A stretch of 64,000 nucleotides of DNA. Origin: Arthrobacter luteolus NBRC 107841 (GTDB lineage Bacteria; Actinomycetota; Actinomycetes; Actinomycetales; Micrococcaceae). The notes below the pieces were generated by a model. The model did not search any database and was not told the origin of the DNA. It worked only from the letters and a program-made list of their open reading frames with translations. The stretch spans positions 1 to 64,000 of the forward strand of contig NZ_BCQM01000003.1 in the NCBI RefSeq assembly GCF_001552075.1, given 5' to 3'. Below are positions 36,639 through 45,891 of the stretch, one piece after another (within the stretch, counting starts at the first letter, position 1; the number at the start of each line of letters is the position of its first letter). A program made the position numbers and the translations under genes.

Positions 36639-36666
36639 ATTTCGGATCCCCTGGGGTGGTCGGCGG

Positions 36667-37737
36667 CTACGAAGCCGGAGCTGGCGGGACGGTCGGATGT
36701 TGGGCGGTTTCCTCCACGCCTGTGTCCGCGGCGAACACATCCGTGAGGAACTTCTGCGTCTCTTCGAGCACCTCGAAGGCTTCGGGCCGCGGGAACTGGA
36801 ACTGCGCTTCATGCGGCAGGGCAGGGGAGTGCCCGGCGGGCCAGAACCTGCGGGTCACGGGAACACCCAGGGCTTCCAAACGGTCGGCGAACGGCTCGGA
36901 CTGCTGAGCGGTGAGGCCATCGCCGTTGCCGCCGCAGATGAACGCCGGCGGGAAACCGGATGTGGCAGCGGTGAGGACGGACATCTGCTGGGCCGCTGCT
37001 GTCTCGGCGAAGCGCCGGGTTCCGGTGTAGCTCCACAGCGCTGTCCGGAACCCCCAGCCCAGAATCCCGGTCAGCCCGGACAGCGCAGCGAGGTCATAGA
37101 CGCCGCAGTGCAGCACCACACCGCGGAGCTGTTCCGGCGGGAGGGAAGGTGTCAGCCCCAGCGCCGCAGCGTACTCCGGCGACGTCACCGCCGCCGCGAA
37201 CTGGGCCGCGAGCTGGGCGCCGGCTGAGTCTCCGGCCAGGACTATCCGGCCGGCGTCGAGGCCGTACCGGTCTGCGTTGTGCTGCAGGTACCGCAGGGCC
37301 GCACTGAGCTGGTGCAGCGCTCCGGGATACCGGGTGCCCGGTGCCACGGAGTAATCGACGCCGACGGCGGCAGACCCCTGCGCTGCCAGCATCCGCAGGT
37401 ACGGCGCAACGTCCCGGCGCGAGCCCGAGATCCAGGCACCGCCGTGAATCCAGAAGACCACGGGCACCGGCCCGGAGCGTTCCGGCGGGAGGTAGATATC
37501 CAGGCGCCGGGTGCCGCCGTCGTCCTGGTATTTCAATCCCCGGTGTCCGGTGACCTCCGGTGCCTCCAGGGCCATCCGGGCTGCGAGCTGCCGTGCGCCG
37601 CGGTAAAAAACACCGCGGATGAGCAGAGCCGCAGGCCAGGGGCTGGCAACGCAGGCCATGCCAAGGCCTGCGGCTCCGGCCGCGGCACAGGCGGCAATCA
37701 TGGTTGTCCGCACTCTGCGGCCGGGGGAGGGAGGCAC
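36667..37737 (-). CDS. Alpha/beta hydrolase, HSL-type esterase/lipase
   Basis: The 356-residue protein has an N-terminal hydrophobic segment (~residues 14-40, anchor or signal). The hormone-sensitive-lipase motifs follow: oxyanion HGGAW, nucleophile GDSAGA, and a late His in WPAGHSPALP. Substrates are likely short acyl esters. The GTG start at 37737 is uncertain; an ATG at 37701 would start inside the hydrophobic segment. Confidence 0.85.
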   Translation of the reverse strand: MPPSPGRRVRTTMIAACAAAGAAGLGMACVASPWPAALLIRGVFYRGARQLAARMALEAPEVTGHRGLKYQDDGGTRRLDIYLPPERSGPVPVVFWIHGGAWISGSRRDVAPYLRMLAAQGSAAVGVDYSVAPGTRYPGALHQLSAALRYLQHNADRYGLDAGRIVLAGDSAGAQLAAQFAAAVTSPEYAAALGLTPSLPPEQLRGVVLHCGVYDLAALSGLTGILGWGFRTALWSYTGTRRFAETAAAQQMSVLTAATSGFPPAFICGGNGDGLTAQQSEPFADRLEALGVPVTRRFWPAGHSPALPHEAQFQFPRPEAFEVLEETQKFLTDVFAADTGVEETAQHPTVPPAPAS

Positions 37738-37863
37738 GTCCTCAGCCTAGTGGAGCAGGGCCCGGGCCTTCGGTTGCCGTAGAAATGTGTCGTGAATCAT
37801 ATACAATCCTGTTTTAGCCGTTATGGAGCGGACCAGCGTTTCCCCGGAAAGTGGTGCAGTTAG

Positions 37864-38649
37864 GTGCTCGAGAAGCAGACCATTGAAAAGATTGCCGATG
37901 AACTGGTGGCGGCGGGCGCTAACCGCATCCCGGTTCAGCGGCTGACATCCCGGTACCCGGAGATGACGGTGGAGGACTCCTACGCCGTGCAGAACGTGTG
38001 GAGCCAGCGGATGCAGGACAGCGGGCGGAAGCTGGTGGGCCGCAAGATCGGCCTGACGTCCAAGGCGATGCAGGCCGCTACCGGAATCACCGAGCCGGAC
38101 TACGGGGTCATCTTCGACAATATGGTGCTGGAAAACGGCTGCACCGTGCAGTGGGATGCGTATACCCACCCGCGGATCGAGGTGGAGCTCGCGTTTGTGC
38201 TGGGCAAGCCGCTTTCGGGCCCGAACTGCAGCATCTTCGACGTCCTGGACGCCACCGAATATGTGGTTCCCGCCCTGGAAATCCTGGACTCCCGCATCGA
38301 GATGGAAGGCCGCACCATTGTGGACACCATCTCCGACAACGCGGCCATGGGCGCCATGGTGGTGGGCGGGCGCCCGGTCAAGGTGTCCGACGTCGACCTC
38401 CGCTGGGTCGCGGCGCTGCTGTACAAAAACCAGACCATTGAGGAAACCGGTGTCGCGGCCGGCGTCCTGAACCATCCGGCCGCCGGGGTCTACTGGCTGG
38501 CCAACAAGCTGGCCGCCCACGGCACCACCCTGGGCGCCGGCGAAATTATCCTGGCGGGATCCTTCACCCGGCCCATGTGGGTGCACAAGGGAGATACTGT
38601 CCACGCAGACTACGGACAGCTGGGATCAGTGACATGCCGTTTCGAGTAG
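37864..38649 (+). CDS. hpaH: 2-oxo-hept-4-ene-1,7-dioate hydratase (HpaH)
   Basis: The 261-residue protein matches the HpaH/MhpD hydratase family, with GRKIGLTSKAMQ, PRIEVELAFVLGKPL (metal-site Glu residues) and AGSFTRPMWVHKGD. It hydrates the dienoate formed in homoprotocatechuate meta-cleavage. The start is a GTG, as the family N terminus requires, with only a weak ribosome site. A TATACA hexamer at 37800 and an ATCATATACAAT half-palindrome lie upstream. It overlaps hpaI by 16 bases. The upstream ring-cleavage genes are not in the window. Confidence 0.9.
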   Translation: MLEKQTIEKIADELVAAGANRIPVQRLTSRYPEMTVEDSYAVQNVWSQRMQDSGRKLVGRKIGLTSKAMQAATGITEPDYGVIFDNMVLENGCTVQWDAYTHPRIEVELAFVLGKPLSGPNCSIFDVLDATEYVVPALEILDSRIEMEGRTIVDTISDNAAMGAMVVGGRPVKVSDVDLRWVAALLYKNQTIEETGVAAGVLNHPAAGVYWLANKLAAHGTTLGAGEIILAGSFTRPMWVHKGDTVHADYGQLGSVTCRFE

Positions 38650-39446
38650 ACCCGCACACACCGTTCAAGGCCGATCTGGTCCCTGGCAACCGTGCCCGGG
38701 TGGGGATGTGGGCGTGCACCGGTAATCCGCTGGTCACCGAGATCTGCGCCGGTTCCGGCCTGGACTGGCTGCTGATCGACGGCGAGCACAGCATCAACAG
38801 CCTGGAATCGATCAGCGTGCAGCTGCAGGTGGCAGCCGGGTATCCGATCCAGCCGGTGGTCCGGCTGCCGGTCAATGACCAGGTGCTGATCAAGCAGTAC
38901 CTCGACCTCGGTGCGCAGAACCTGCTGGTCCCCATGGTGGACACTGCGGAGCAGGCTGCTGCCGCGGTTGCCGCCGTCCGCTACCCGCCGCACGGTATCC
39001 GCGGGGTGGGCAGTGCACTGGCCCGGGCCTCGCGCTGGAACCGGATCGACAACTACCTGGGGCGGGCCGGCGAAACGGTGACCCTGCTGGTGCAGGTCGA
39101 AACCGCAGCGGCCGTGGCCAACATGGCGGAGATCGCCGCAACGGATGGAGTGGACGGGGTTTTCATCGGCCCGTCGGACCTGGCGGCGTCGATGGGTCAC
39201 CTCGGCCAGCAGGATCATCCCGAGGTGGTTGCCGCCGTCGAGCAGTGCATCCGCACGGCCAAGGAGCTGGGGGTTCCGGTAGGCGTCAACGCATTCGCTG
39301 AGGCCACCGCGCGGCGTTACCTGGACGCCGGGGTGGACTTCATCCTGGTGGGTGCGGACGTTGCTCTGCTGGCCCGCGCGTCTGAGGCGCTCGCGGCCAG
39401 GTATCTGCCGCAGGCGGCTGCCGAAGAAGAGCGCACCAGCTACTGA
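38634..39446 (+). CDS. hpaI: 4-hydroxy-2-oxoheptanedioate aldolase (HpaI)
   Basis: This 270-residue class II pyruvate aldolase has MWACTGNPLVTEICAGSGLDWLLIDGEH, QPVVRLPVND, VQVETAAAV (metal-site Glu) and GPSDLAASMG (metal-site Asp). It cleaves 4-hydroxy-2-oxoheptanedioate to pyruvate and succinic semialdehyde. The ATG lies inside the end of hpaH, with GGATCAGTG upstream, so the two are coupled. Confidence 0.92.
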   Translation: MPFRVDPHTPFKADLVPGNRARVGMWACTGNPLVTEICAGSGLDWLLIDGEHSINSLESISVQLQVAAGYPIQPVVRLPVNDQVLIKQYLDLGAQNLLVPMVDTAEQAAAAVAAVRYPPHGIRGVGSALARASRWNRIDNYLGRAGETVTLLVQVETAAAVANMAEIAATDGVDGVFIGPSDLAASMGHLGQQDHPEVVAAVEQCIRTAKELGVPVGVNAFAEATARRYLDAGVDFILVGADVALLARASEALAARYLPQAAAEEERTSY

Positions 39447-39455
39447 GCCAAGCCG

Positions 39456-39513
39456 CTGGATGATCCCCGGCCAGGCCTCTGGATGATCCCCGGCCTAGCT
39501 GGGGATCATCCAG
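39456..39513. terminator. Hairpin plus direct repeat between hpaI and the second lldP
   Basis: CTGGATGATCCCC (39479-39491) pairs with GGGGATCATCCAG (39501-39513). The right arm encodes the last residues of the convergent lldP copy. A second direct copy of the left arm and adjoining bases lies at 39456-39472, 23 bp upstream. The array probably terminates both genes. Confidence 0.7.
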
Positions 39514-41461
39514 CTCAGCACGGGCGTGGACTGCAGGAAGACGATCACGCACAGCGCCAGCAGGAGGGCGACACTCCAGCCAAAGACCTTCCGGAACAGG
39601 ACGGACTCCTGCCCGCTCATATTCACTGCGGCTGCCGCGATGGCCAGGTTCTGCGGGGAAATCAGCTTGCCCATCACACCACCGCCGGTGTTGGCAGCAA
39701 CCATCAGCTTGGGATCCAGGCCGGCTGCCTGGCCTGCGGTCTCCTGCAGCTTGGCGAACAGGGCGTTTGCGGAGGTGTCGGATCCGGTGACGGCCGTTCC
39801 GATCCACCCGAGAACCGGGGAAAGGAACGCGAAGAACGCTCCCGTTGCTGCCAGCCAGGTGCCGATGGAGATGGTCTGGCCCGAAAAGTTCATGACGTAC
39901 GCCAGCGCCAGGACGCCCAGGATGGTCAGCGTTGCGGACTTCATCCGCTTGGCAGTGAGCCACATTTCCTGCATGGTGCCGCCCATGGTCAGGGGATAGC
40001 GGCCGTGGTCGTCAAACCGTGAGTAGACCAGCGCCACGATCAGCCCGCTGATGAGCAGCAGGGTGCCGGGGCTGACCAGCCACTCGAAGCTGTAGATCGT
40101 GGAGGACTGGGTCTGGCCGTTGGCATCCAGCAGGGCCTCATGCAGCCACGGCCAGGGAATTTCGATGGTGGTTTTGGCGAGGGCTTCGGGGATGTCCACA
40201 CCGAGGGTCCAGAGGTTGGCGATGCCGAAGATGACAATCACCAGGACGTAGGGGAACAGGGCCATCCAACCGCGCGACGGCGTGAGCCGGTCCGCGGACT
40301 GGCCGCCCAGTCCGCCGGTGCCGGCGGTTTTCCCGGTTTCCCGTTCCGCGGCGTGTCCGGCTGCGTGTGCGCCGCGCTGGCCGCCGACATAGTCCGGCGG
40401 CCCTGCGGATTCCCGGCTGCCGGGTCCTCCGCTGCCGGGTCCTCCGGTTTGTCCTGGGCTGCCGCGCGTGCCTGGACTGTCGGGCGCTGCCGACTGGCCG
40501 CCGTCGTGCCCTGAAGCGTGGTCCGGGGAGTACCCTTCCTGCCCGGTCCCGCCGCTTCCCGTGGCGCCCGCCGGCGTCCAGCCGCCGGTCCGGGCCGCTT
40601 CCAGCTCGCCGTGCATCCGGTCCGAAGCCTGCGTCCCGCCGCGCGGCTGCCAGAACCGCAGGAATGCCACGGCAGCAGCCATCGCGACCAGGGACGCGAC
40701 GATGTCTGTGAGCTCGTAGGAGAAGTAGTTGGAGCACAGGAACTGGAAAATGGAGAAGACGACGCCGGTGAACAGGGCTACCGGCCAGCACTCCCTCAGT
40801 CCGCGCCTGCCGTCGAGGATAAACAGCAGGATCAGCGGAACGATGAAGGCCAGGAGCGGGGTCTGCCGTCCGACCACGGCGCCGATTTCATCGCCGGTGT
40901 AGCTGGGAGGTTTGCCGCCGTCGTGATGGGGATGGCCAGTGCGCCGAACGCGACGGGAGCCGTGTTGGCGACCAGCACGGCTGTGGCGGCGCGGATCGGG
41001 GCGATGCCGATGGCCAGCAGCATGGTGACTGTGATTGCGACAGGAGCGCCGAATCCGGCCAGGGCCTCCAGCAGGCCGCCGAAGCAGAAGGCCACCAGGA
41101 GGGCCTGGATGCGGAGGTCTCCGCCTCCGACGGTGTCGAACACCCGGCGGAGATCCTCGAACCGTCCGCTGCGCACCGTGACCTGGTAGAGCCAGACCGC
41201 CATCACAATGATCCACACGACGGGGAACAGACCGAAGGCAGCGCCCTGGGTTGCCGAAAGCAGCGCCAGTCCGACGGGCATGCCAAAGCCCAGGACAGCG
41301 ATGACTAGGGCTGCCACGAGTGCGCAGGCACCGGCTATGTAGGCTTTGGTTTTCGCGAAGGCCAGCAGCAGGAAAAACACCAGCAGCGGGACCAGGGCCA
41401 GAAGTGCGGAAAGGGTAATACTCCCGCCGACTGGGTCTGTAGTTGGGGTGAAGCTCTCCAT
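39495..41461 (-). pseudogene. lldP: Second L-lactate permease (lldP paralogue) with a 1-nt frameshift
   Basis: From ATG 41461 (GGAGG five bases upstream) the frame reads as a normal LldP N-terminal third up to IPITTAANLP. The frame then shifts. The rest of LldP (IGAVVGRQTPLLAFIVPL to WMIPS) continues in the -1 frame to 39495. Adding one base at the CCC/GGG run at 40905-40907 restores a protein exactly colinear with the other copy across this site. The protein also has a ~115-residue Gly/Ser/Pro-rich insert in a cytosolic loop (about 40280-40620) that is only ~35 residues in the intact paralogue. It is either a recent pseudogene or a homopolymer sequencing error. Confidence 0.88.
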
Positions 41462-41674
41462 AAAACCCTCCATGCCGGTTCCAGCGAGGGGCTGTGCCGA
41501 ACCAGCGAAGAGCTGGTCTTGGCGGGCCGGTGCCTGACCGTGGGAGTGGGTGGGAAAAGCGGTATCTGCAGTATTTACAGGGTATGCCGAACGGCCCTCA
41601 CGGTGGATCCCTGCGCGGGATTTGCGGGTGTGGACGGGCTGGAACGTTTTGTGCTGGGCCGGATGGGGGCGTTC

Positions 41675-42214
41675 TTACCAGCCTTTGGCCAGATAGATGT
41701 CCAGGTAGGTGCCGCGGTCGACGTCGAGATCCTCGCGGCGTTCCAGGCCCGCGGCCAGGGCTGTCCGCTGGGAGCCGATGTTGTCCACGGAGGTGTAGGC
41801 GACGATGGGCAGCCCTGGAAGAAGTTCTTCGGACAGACGCACAGCCTCCAGGGCACCCTCCGTTGCCAACCCCTGACCCCAGTATTCAGGGGAGTACCGG
41901 TAGTACAGGTTCAGGGCCGGCCTGCCGCGGATAATCCGGTGGGAGACTCCGGTGAAGCCGATGAGGGTCTGGGGATCCTCCGGGTCGACGACGGTCCAGA
42001 CTCCGAATCCGTGGCGGTACCAGTGCTGCCGGATCTCGTGAAACGTCCGTGCGGATGAGGCCCGCGTGATGGTTGACGGGGCGGGGTGGTGGACGTTGGT
42101 CCGGGGATCGGTATGGAGGTCGATTGCTGCGCTTTCGTCCCTGGCGAGCGGCCGGCGCAGCAGCAGGCGATCTGTACTGACTGGCGACCAGTCTCTGGCA
42201 TTCTGCTCCAGCAT
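41675..42214 (-). CDS. GNAT-family N-acetyltransferase
   Basis: The 179-residue protein has the RimJ/L-type GNAT pattern: STDRLLLRRPLARDE at the start, the acetyl-CoA loop YWGQGLATEGALEAV (Q/R-x-x-G-x-A type), and a C-terminal NIGSQRTALAAGLERRE. The acceptor is unknown. The start at 42214 has no close ribosome site. An AAGGAG-ATG just upstream (ATG at 42229) opens a different frame. Confidence 0.85.
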   Translation of the reverse strand: MLEQNARDWSPVSTDRLLLRRPLARDESAAIDLHTDPRTNVHHPAPSTITRASSARTFHEIRQHWYRHGFGVWTVVDPEDPQTLIGFTGVSHRIIRGRPALNLYYRYSPEYWGQGLATEGALEAVRLSEELLPGLPIVAYTSVDNIGSQRTALAAGLERREDLDVDRGTYLDIYLAKGW

Positions 42215-42673
42215 GGGACCACTCTATCCATGTCTCCTTTTAAGGTGCCCTCCTTTGAACAGAACTTTAGGTGTCCTCCTTTGAGCAGAACGACATTTTT
42301 TTTGGGGGGGGGAGGGATGGGGATGGGGAGGAAGGAGGGGGGGGCAGGGGAGATCGGGGAGCGAGGGGGGCAAGTTTCGTGGCGGGTGGCTGGCTTGGCA
42401 CGCTTGCCGTGCCCTGTAGCGTCGTGCCCCTTCGTCAAGCTGTGACCCGGGCGATGGCGCGGTCTCCGGGGACCCAACTCCACTCGCTTGAGTCTCTTCC
42501 TGAACCCCTTGTCTGGGTCTTTCGCCTGACGCCTTCGCCTGATGCCTTCGCATGACGCCTTCGCTTGACGCCGTCGCTTGACGCCTTCGCCTGGCGTCTT
42601 CGCCTGACGCCTGACTCCTTCGCCTGACTCCTTTCTGGGCTTCTCGCCTGAGCGTCTCGGCTGAAACTCTCGC
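42215..42673. other. Gene-free spacer: duplicated 22-mer, G-quadruplex-prone tract, CCTTCGCCTGACG repeats
   Basis: The left part holds two 22-bp copies (42244-42265 and 42270-42291, 20/22 identical). An 8-T/9-G run at 42296-42312 and a purine tract with many G-runs to ~42375 follow; this plus-strand DNA could form G-quadruplexes. From ~42525 to 42672 it is a degenerate repeat of CCTTCGCCTGACG. No gene can be supported. Confidence 0.75.
42244..42291. repeat. Two 22-bp direct repeats carrying AAAGGAGG on the minus strand
   Basis: Copies start at 42244 and 42270, differing at 2 of 22 bases. Read on the minus strand, toward the GNAT gene, each contains AAAGGAGG, and a third AAAAGGAG follows near 42234-42241. 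This gives three Shine-Dalgarno-like motifs in series before the acetyltransferase. Confidence 0.6.
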
Positions 42674-44536
42674 CTAGAACGGCGGCGGATCTGCGGACGC
42701 CTCCGGGCGGGAAGGACTATCGCCCCACAGAGCGCTGGTCGGCCGCGGAGAGTAGCTGCCCGTCCGAGACTCGTCTGGCGTGAGCGGGAAGCCGGAGCCG
42801 GGCGGACCGTTCAATTCGAGGACAGGTTGGGTGGAGTAGTTTCGTCCGGCAGGGGAGGTCCAGTCGAGTGTTCCGGGTTCGGGTTGGCGAGCTCTCCAGT
42901 AGCCGAGGGACTTGAACCGGTGGTGCTTGGGGCAGAGATGTTCCAGGTTTGAATGTTCGGTGGGACCACCCCGGGACCAGGGCCTGGTGTGGTCGATCTC
43001 AGAACGGGTGACGTTCACCGCGCAGCCGGGGAACCGGCAGGTCCCGTCCCTGGCTTGGAGCCAGCGTTTGAGGCCGGCGGGGATCCGCCGCCTCCTTCCC
43101 ACGGCTAGGATTTCGCCGGAAGCCGGATCCTGCAGCAGTGGTGTCCAGCTCAGGGCCTGCAGGATCATGGTCCGTCCGGCTTCAGCGCTGATCGGTCCGT
43201 ATCCGTTCAGCTCTGCGGGTGCCTGGTCCACACCTGCGAGGGTGTCAGCATTGATCAGCACCATCACCTCTGTCCTTATGCGTGTCCGGGACGGGGACCT
43301 CTGGCGGGAACGGGACTGTTCTGTCCGGGTGGCATCCCTTTTCGCACGGGGAGATGGCTCTGCAAGCGCGTCACTGCGTGCAGGTTCTGCGCCGCGGGGC
43401 CGCGGGGAGTTACCCGCCCGTGGACCGCCGTCGAGCAGGACCGAGGCCAGAGTATCGGCGCGCAACTGGTCTGCGGTCCGGGGGTCGCCGGCGGTCTTCC
43501 CTGCCTTCGCTGCGCCGGACAGCGCCGTGAAGATGGCCTGGCCCTGCTCCGCGGCCAGGAACGCGGTCAAACAGGACATCCCGTCCGGCAGTGCCTCGAA
43601 ACATACCCTCCGTTTCTCCACCGCATCCCGGTGCCGGACCGGAACCGTCTGCGGGAAAAGGGATTCCCGCAGCCGGCGGGCTCTCTTACCGAAACCTGCC
43701 GCCGTCCGGCCTTCCGCCGAGCTGAGCAGATCTGCCTCGAACCGCTGCCTCACACTGCGGCGGGGCTGATCCATGCCGGCCGGAGTGCCGTCTGTCATCA
43801 GCCCGGTATACCCGGAACCCGGGTCATCCGGGCTCAGCAGATTCCGGTCCAATAAGGCCGACTGTGTGTCCCCGTCGGTGCCGGACTCGGTTCCACCGGG
43901 AGGCTGCCGGTCATCGCAGGATCCTCCGTCCTCATCGGTGCCCGCGCCAGTGACTACAAGGGAAGAGGAGTCTGAGCCTGATCCCGTCCTCAAACCTGTG
44001 CCCTCATCGGGGACGTCGAGCAGGTGCTGGGTCTCGTCCAGGATGATCCGCGCGTGCTGGTACCCGATCCGTCCCTCCGCCAGCCGGGCCAGGGTCTGGG
44101 GATGCTCCCGGTTCAACCGGGACGACTCGCTGACCAAACGCATCGCACTCATGTGCGGCAGGTTCAACGCGGCCCCTGCCTCCGCGGCCGCGAGGGACAG
44201 TGCCAAGGACGGATCTTCCCGACCGGCGGCCCGGGCTATGTCACGGGCGAAGAGCTCCTCCAACCTGGCAGCGACTCTGGCCTGCTGGGCCTGCGCCCAG
44301 CAAATCAACACTCCGAACCGCTCCAGAGCGCCAACCGTCTCGGCAAAGCCGAGGACTTCCACCGACCGCAGCGATAACCGCCCATCAAAACCCTCCGGAA
44401 CCCCCGCCGCCGAGGAAACCGCCGCCTGCGGATCAGCACAAAACACCGCAGCCTTGGAACTGTCTAATGCACCGGAGACATCCTCGTTTTCCCGGCGCGA
44501 CGGCCGGGAAAACGGTGTGCTTGACGAGCTGTTCAT
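42674..44536 (-). CDS. DUF222 / HNH endonuclease domain protein (13E12-repeat type)
   Basis: The 620-residue protein has an N-terminal DUF222 helical region, a long variable low-complexity middle (residues ~190-300 and ~380-430) and a C-terminal HNH module. The HNH reads CRFPGC, then EIDHTRPWSRGGPTEHSNLEHLCPKHHRFK, with zinc cysteines and the His-Asn-His residues intact. Such proteins occur in many copies in actinobacteria and may be mobile-element-like nucleases. The function is unknown. The start ATG 44536 has only a weak GGGGT upstream. Confidence 0.88.
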   Translation of the reverse strand: MNSSSSTPFSRPSRRENEDVSGALDSSKAAVFCADPQAAVSSAAGVPEGFDGRLSLRSVEVLGFAETVGALERFGVLICWAQAQQARVAARLEELFARDIARAAGREDPSLALSLAAAEAGAALNLPHMSAMRLVSESSRLNREHPQTLARLAEGRIGYQHARIILDETQHLLDVPDEGTGLRTGSGSDSSSLVVTGAGTDEDGGSCDDRQPPGGTESGTDGDTQSALLDRNLLSPDDPGSGYTGLMTDGTPAGMDQPRRSVRQRFEADLLSSAEGRTAAGFGKRARRLRESLFPQTVPVRHRDAVEKRRVCFEALPDGMSCLTAFLAAEQGQAIFTALSGAAKAGKTAGDPRTADQLRADTLASVLLDGGPRAGNSPRPRGAEPARSDALAEPSPRAKRDATRTEQSRSRQRSPSRTRIRTEVMVLINADTLAGVDQAPAELNGYGPISAEAGRTMILQALSWTPLLQDPASGEILAVGRRRRIPAGLKRWLQARDGTCRFPGCAVNVTRSEIDHTRPWSRGGPTEHSNLEHLCPKHHRFKSLGYWRARQPEPGTLDWTSPAGRNYSTQPVLELNGPPGSGFPLTPDESRTGSYSPRPTSALWGDSPSRPEASADPPPF

Positions 44537-44675
44537 ACCCCAACACTTTCAGCTGCCACCGACATTCCAGGCCCAAAAACGGCCCTTTTTTGCCCCTGCC
44601 ATTACTGGTATTCCAGCCATACATACTCGTCTTTCGTGAGGTGCCTTTGGGAACAGAGTCTTTGGGAACAGATAG

Positions 44676-44697
44676 GAAGCGCCGCGGGCGGCGCTTC
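44676..44697. terminator. Strong hairpin upstream of the HNH gene
   Basis: The arms GAAGCGCCG and CGGCGCTTC enclose a CGGG loop. No U-tract follows on either strand. It may terminate leftward transcripts from the YoaK-type gene before the HNH gene. Confidence 0.5.
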
Positions 44698-44907
44698 GGT
44701 TAAATCGCCACCGTTTTCAGCTGGTCGCCGGCAGAATGCGCGACGGCGGTTGGTCCGGTGATGGGCAGCTCACCCGCACGCTCTCGCTGCAGCCGATATC
44801 ACCACTTCGGCGCTCGTGGACGAACGTGCTGTCCGGCTGTCCGGCTCCCCGGCTCCCCGGCTGCACGATCGGCTGCCGTCGTCCCACGGGCCCCGGCCCC
44901 GTCCACC

Positions 44908-45005
44908 GCCCGACTATCTGTCCGGCCGCTGCGCCCGTCCGCCCGACTATCTGTCCGGCCGCTGCGCCCGTCCGCCCGTCTGGCCCCCGGCCGCTCCGCA
45001 CGTCC
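44908..45005. repeat. 33-bp tandem repeat
   Basis: Two perfect 33-bp copies (44908-44940, 44941-44973), each containing CGACTATCTGTCCGGCCGC, are followed by one diverged copy to 45005. The unit length is a multiple of three but the region is not coding. Confidence 0.85.
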
Positions 45006-45189
45006 GGCCGCCTGGCCTCCGGCCGCTCTGCTCGGCTGCGCCCCGGCGCTCCGCCCGGCCGCGCACCCCGCCCCACCGGCCCAGACCCGGCCCAGGCCCC
45101 ACCGGCCCGCCGCCGCTCCGCCCGCCGCCGCTCCGCCCGGCCGCACGCCCCGCCGCCCCACCGGCCCAACGTCCCCCGCCGGCCCAGAC

Positions 45190-45891
45190 CTACACCTCCA
45201 CGGCTGGCCGGCGGTCCCGGTGGTACCGGACGGATCCCAGAACAGCGACCGTCGTGGAGATCAGCGCCGAAACCGTAAACCCGAGCCACAACCCCACATT
45301 CAGCAGGGCAGCACCAGCAACCGCACCCATCAGAATGAGCGAGATAGCCAAAACCCGCCTGGCCCAAAAGTGGCCGTTTCCGCCGGCCAAGCGGGAATCC
45401 GAAGCCAAGCCGGTGATGGTGGACGTGACGACAACCGTGGAGATCTCCGCGACTTTGAGGTGCCGCGCCGTCGCGGCCTGAATCCCCATCGCCGCTGCCA
45501 TGGACGACGTCGTGACGCTGCCAAGAACGTCAACCGTCTGCACATCAACCAGCGCCGTAAACACGGCCAGCAGCGCTATCCAGCCGGCCACAACCCCCAG
45601 TGATACGGACACCTGCGCGGACCAACCCTCGGCTCCGCGCCGCAGGACCCGGCCTGCCAGGGCCGCCCCGAGCATAAAACACACCAAGGCCAGCGCAGGC
45701 CGAAGGGTTGGGAGGTCTGCCCCGCCGGCAAACGCCATCCCCAGAAGCAGCACATTGCCGGTCATGTTCCCGGTAAAGACCTGATCCAGGCCCAGATAGC
45801 CCAAGGCATCGATCACGCCGGTGGAAAACGTCGACGCCAGCATCAACCAAAGATGGAAGCGTTCCGTGGGTACGGCATTAAGGCGTCGCAT
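45190..45891 (-). CDS. DUF1275 (YoaK) family membrane protein
   Basis: The 233-residue protein has ~6 membrane helices. DUF1275 landmarks are STGVIDALGYLGLDQVFTGNMTGNVLLLG near the N terminus and MAAAMGIQAATARHLKVAEISTVVVTSTITG in the middle. The function is unknown. ATG 45891 is chosen because GGAGGG lies seven bases upstream; an ATG at 45912 has none. It is divergent from ldh across 225 bp in which I see no clear operator. Confidence 0.88.
   Translation of the reverse strand: MRRLNAVPTERFHLWLMLASTFSTGVIDALGYLGLDQVFTGNMTGNVLLLGMAFAGGADLPTLRPALALVCFMLGAALAGRVLRRGAEGWSAQVSVSLGVVAGWIALLAVFTALVDVQTVDVLGSVTTSSMAAAMGIQAATARHLKVAEISTVVVTSTITGLASDSRLAGGNGHFWARRVLAISLILMGAVAGAALLNVGLWLGFTVSALISTTVAVLGSVRYHRDRRPAVEV

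Larger units (their letters stand above)
44537..45189. other. Gene-free, GC-extreme repetitive spacer
   Basis: About 650 bp between the HNH gene and the YoaK-type gene contain a hairpin (44676-44697), a 33-bp tandem repeat (44908-45005) and CCGCCGCTCCGCC-like repeats to ~45165. A long minus-strand frame through this stretch is Gly/Arg-rich repeat translation without family features and is not called. Confidence 0.7.

Noticed and set aside
44717-45367. 216-residue minus-strand frame upstream of the HNH gene
   Set aside because: It is Arg/Gly/Ala-rich repeat translation overlapping the end of the YoaK-type gene; no start signal and no family.
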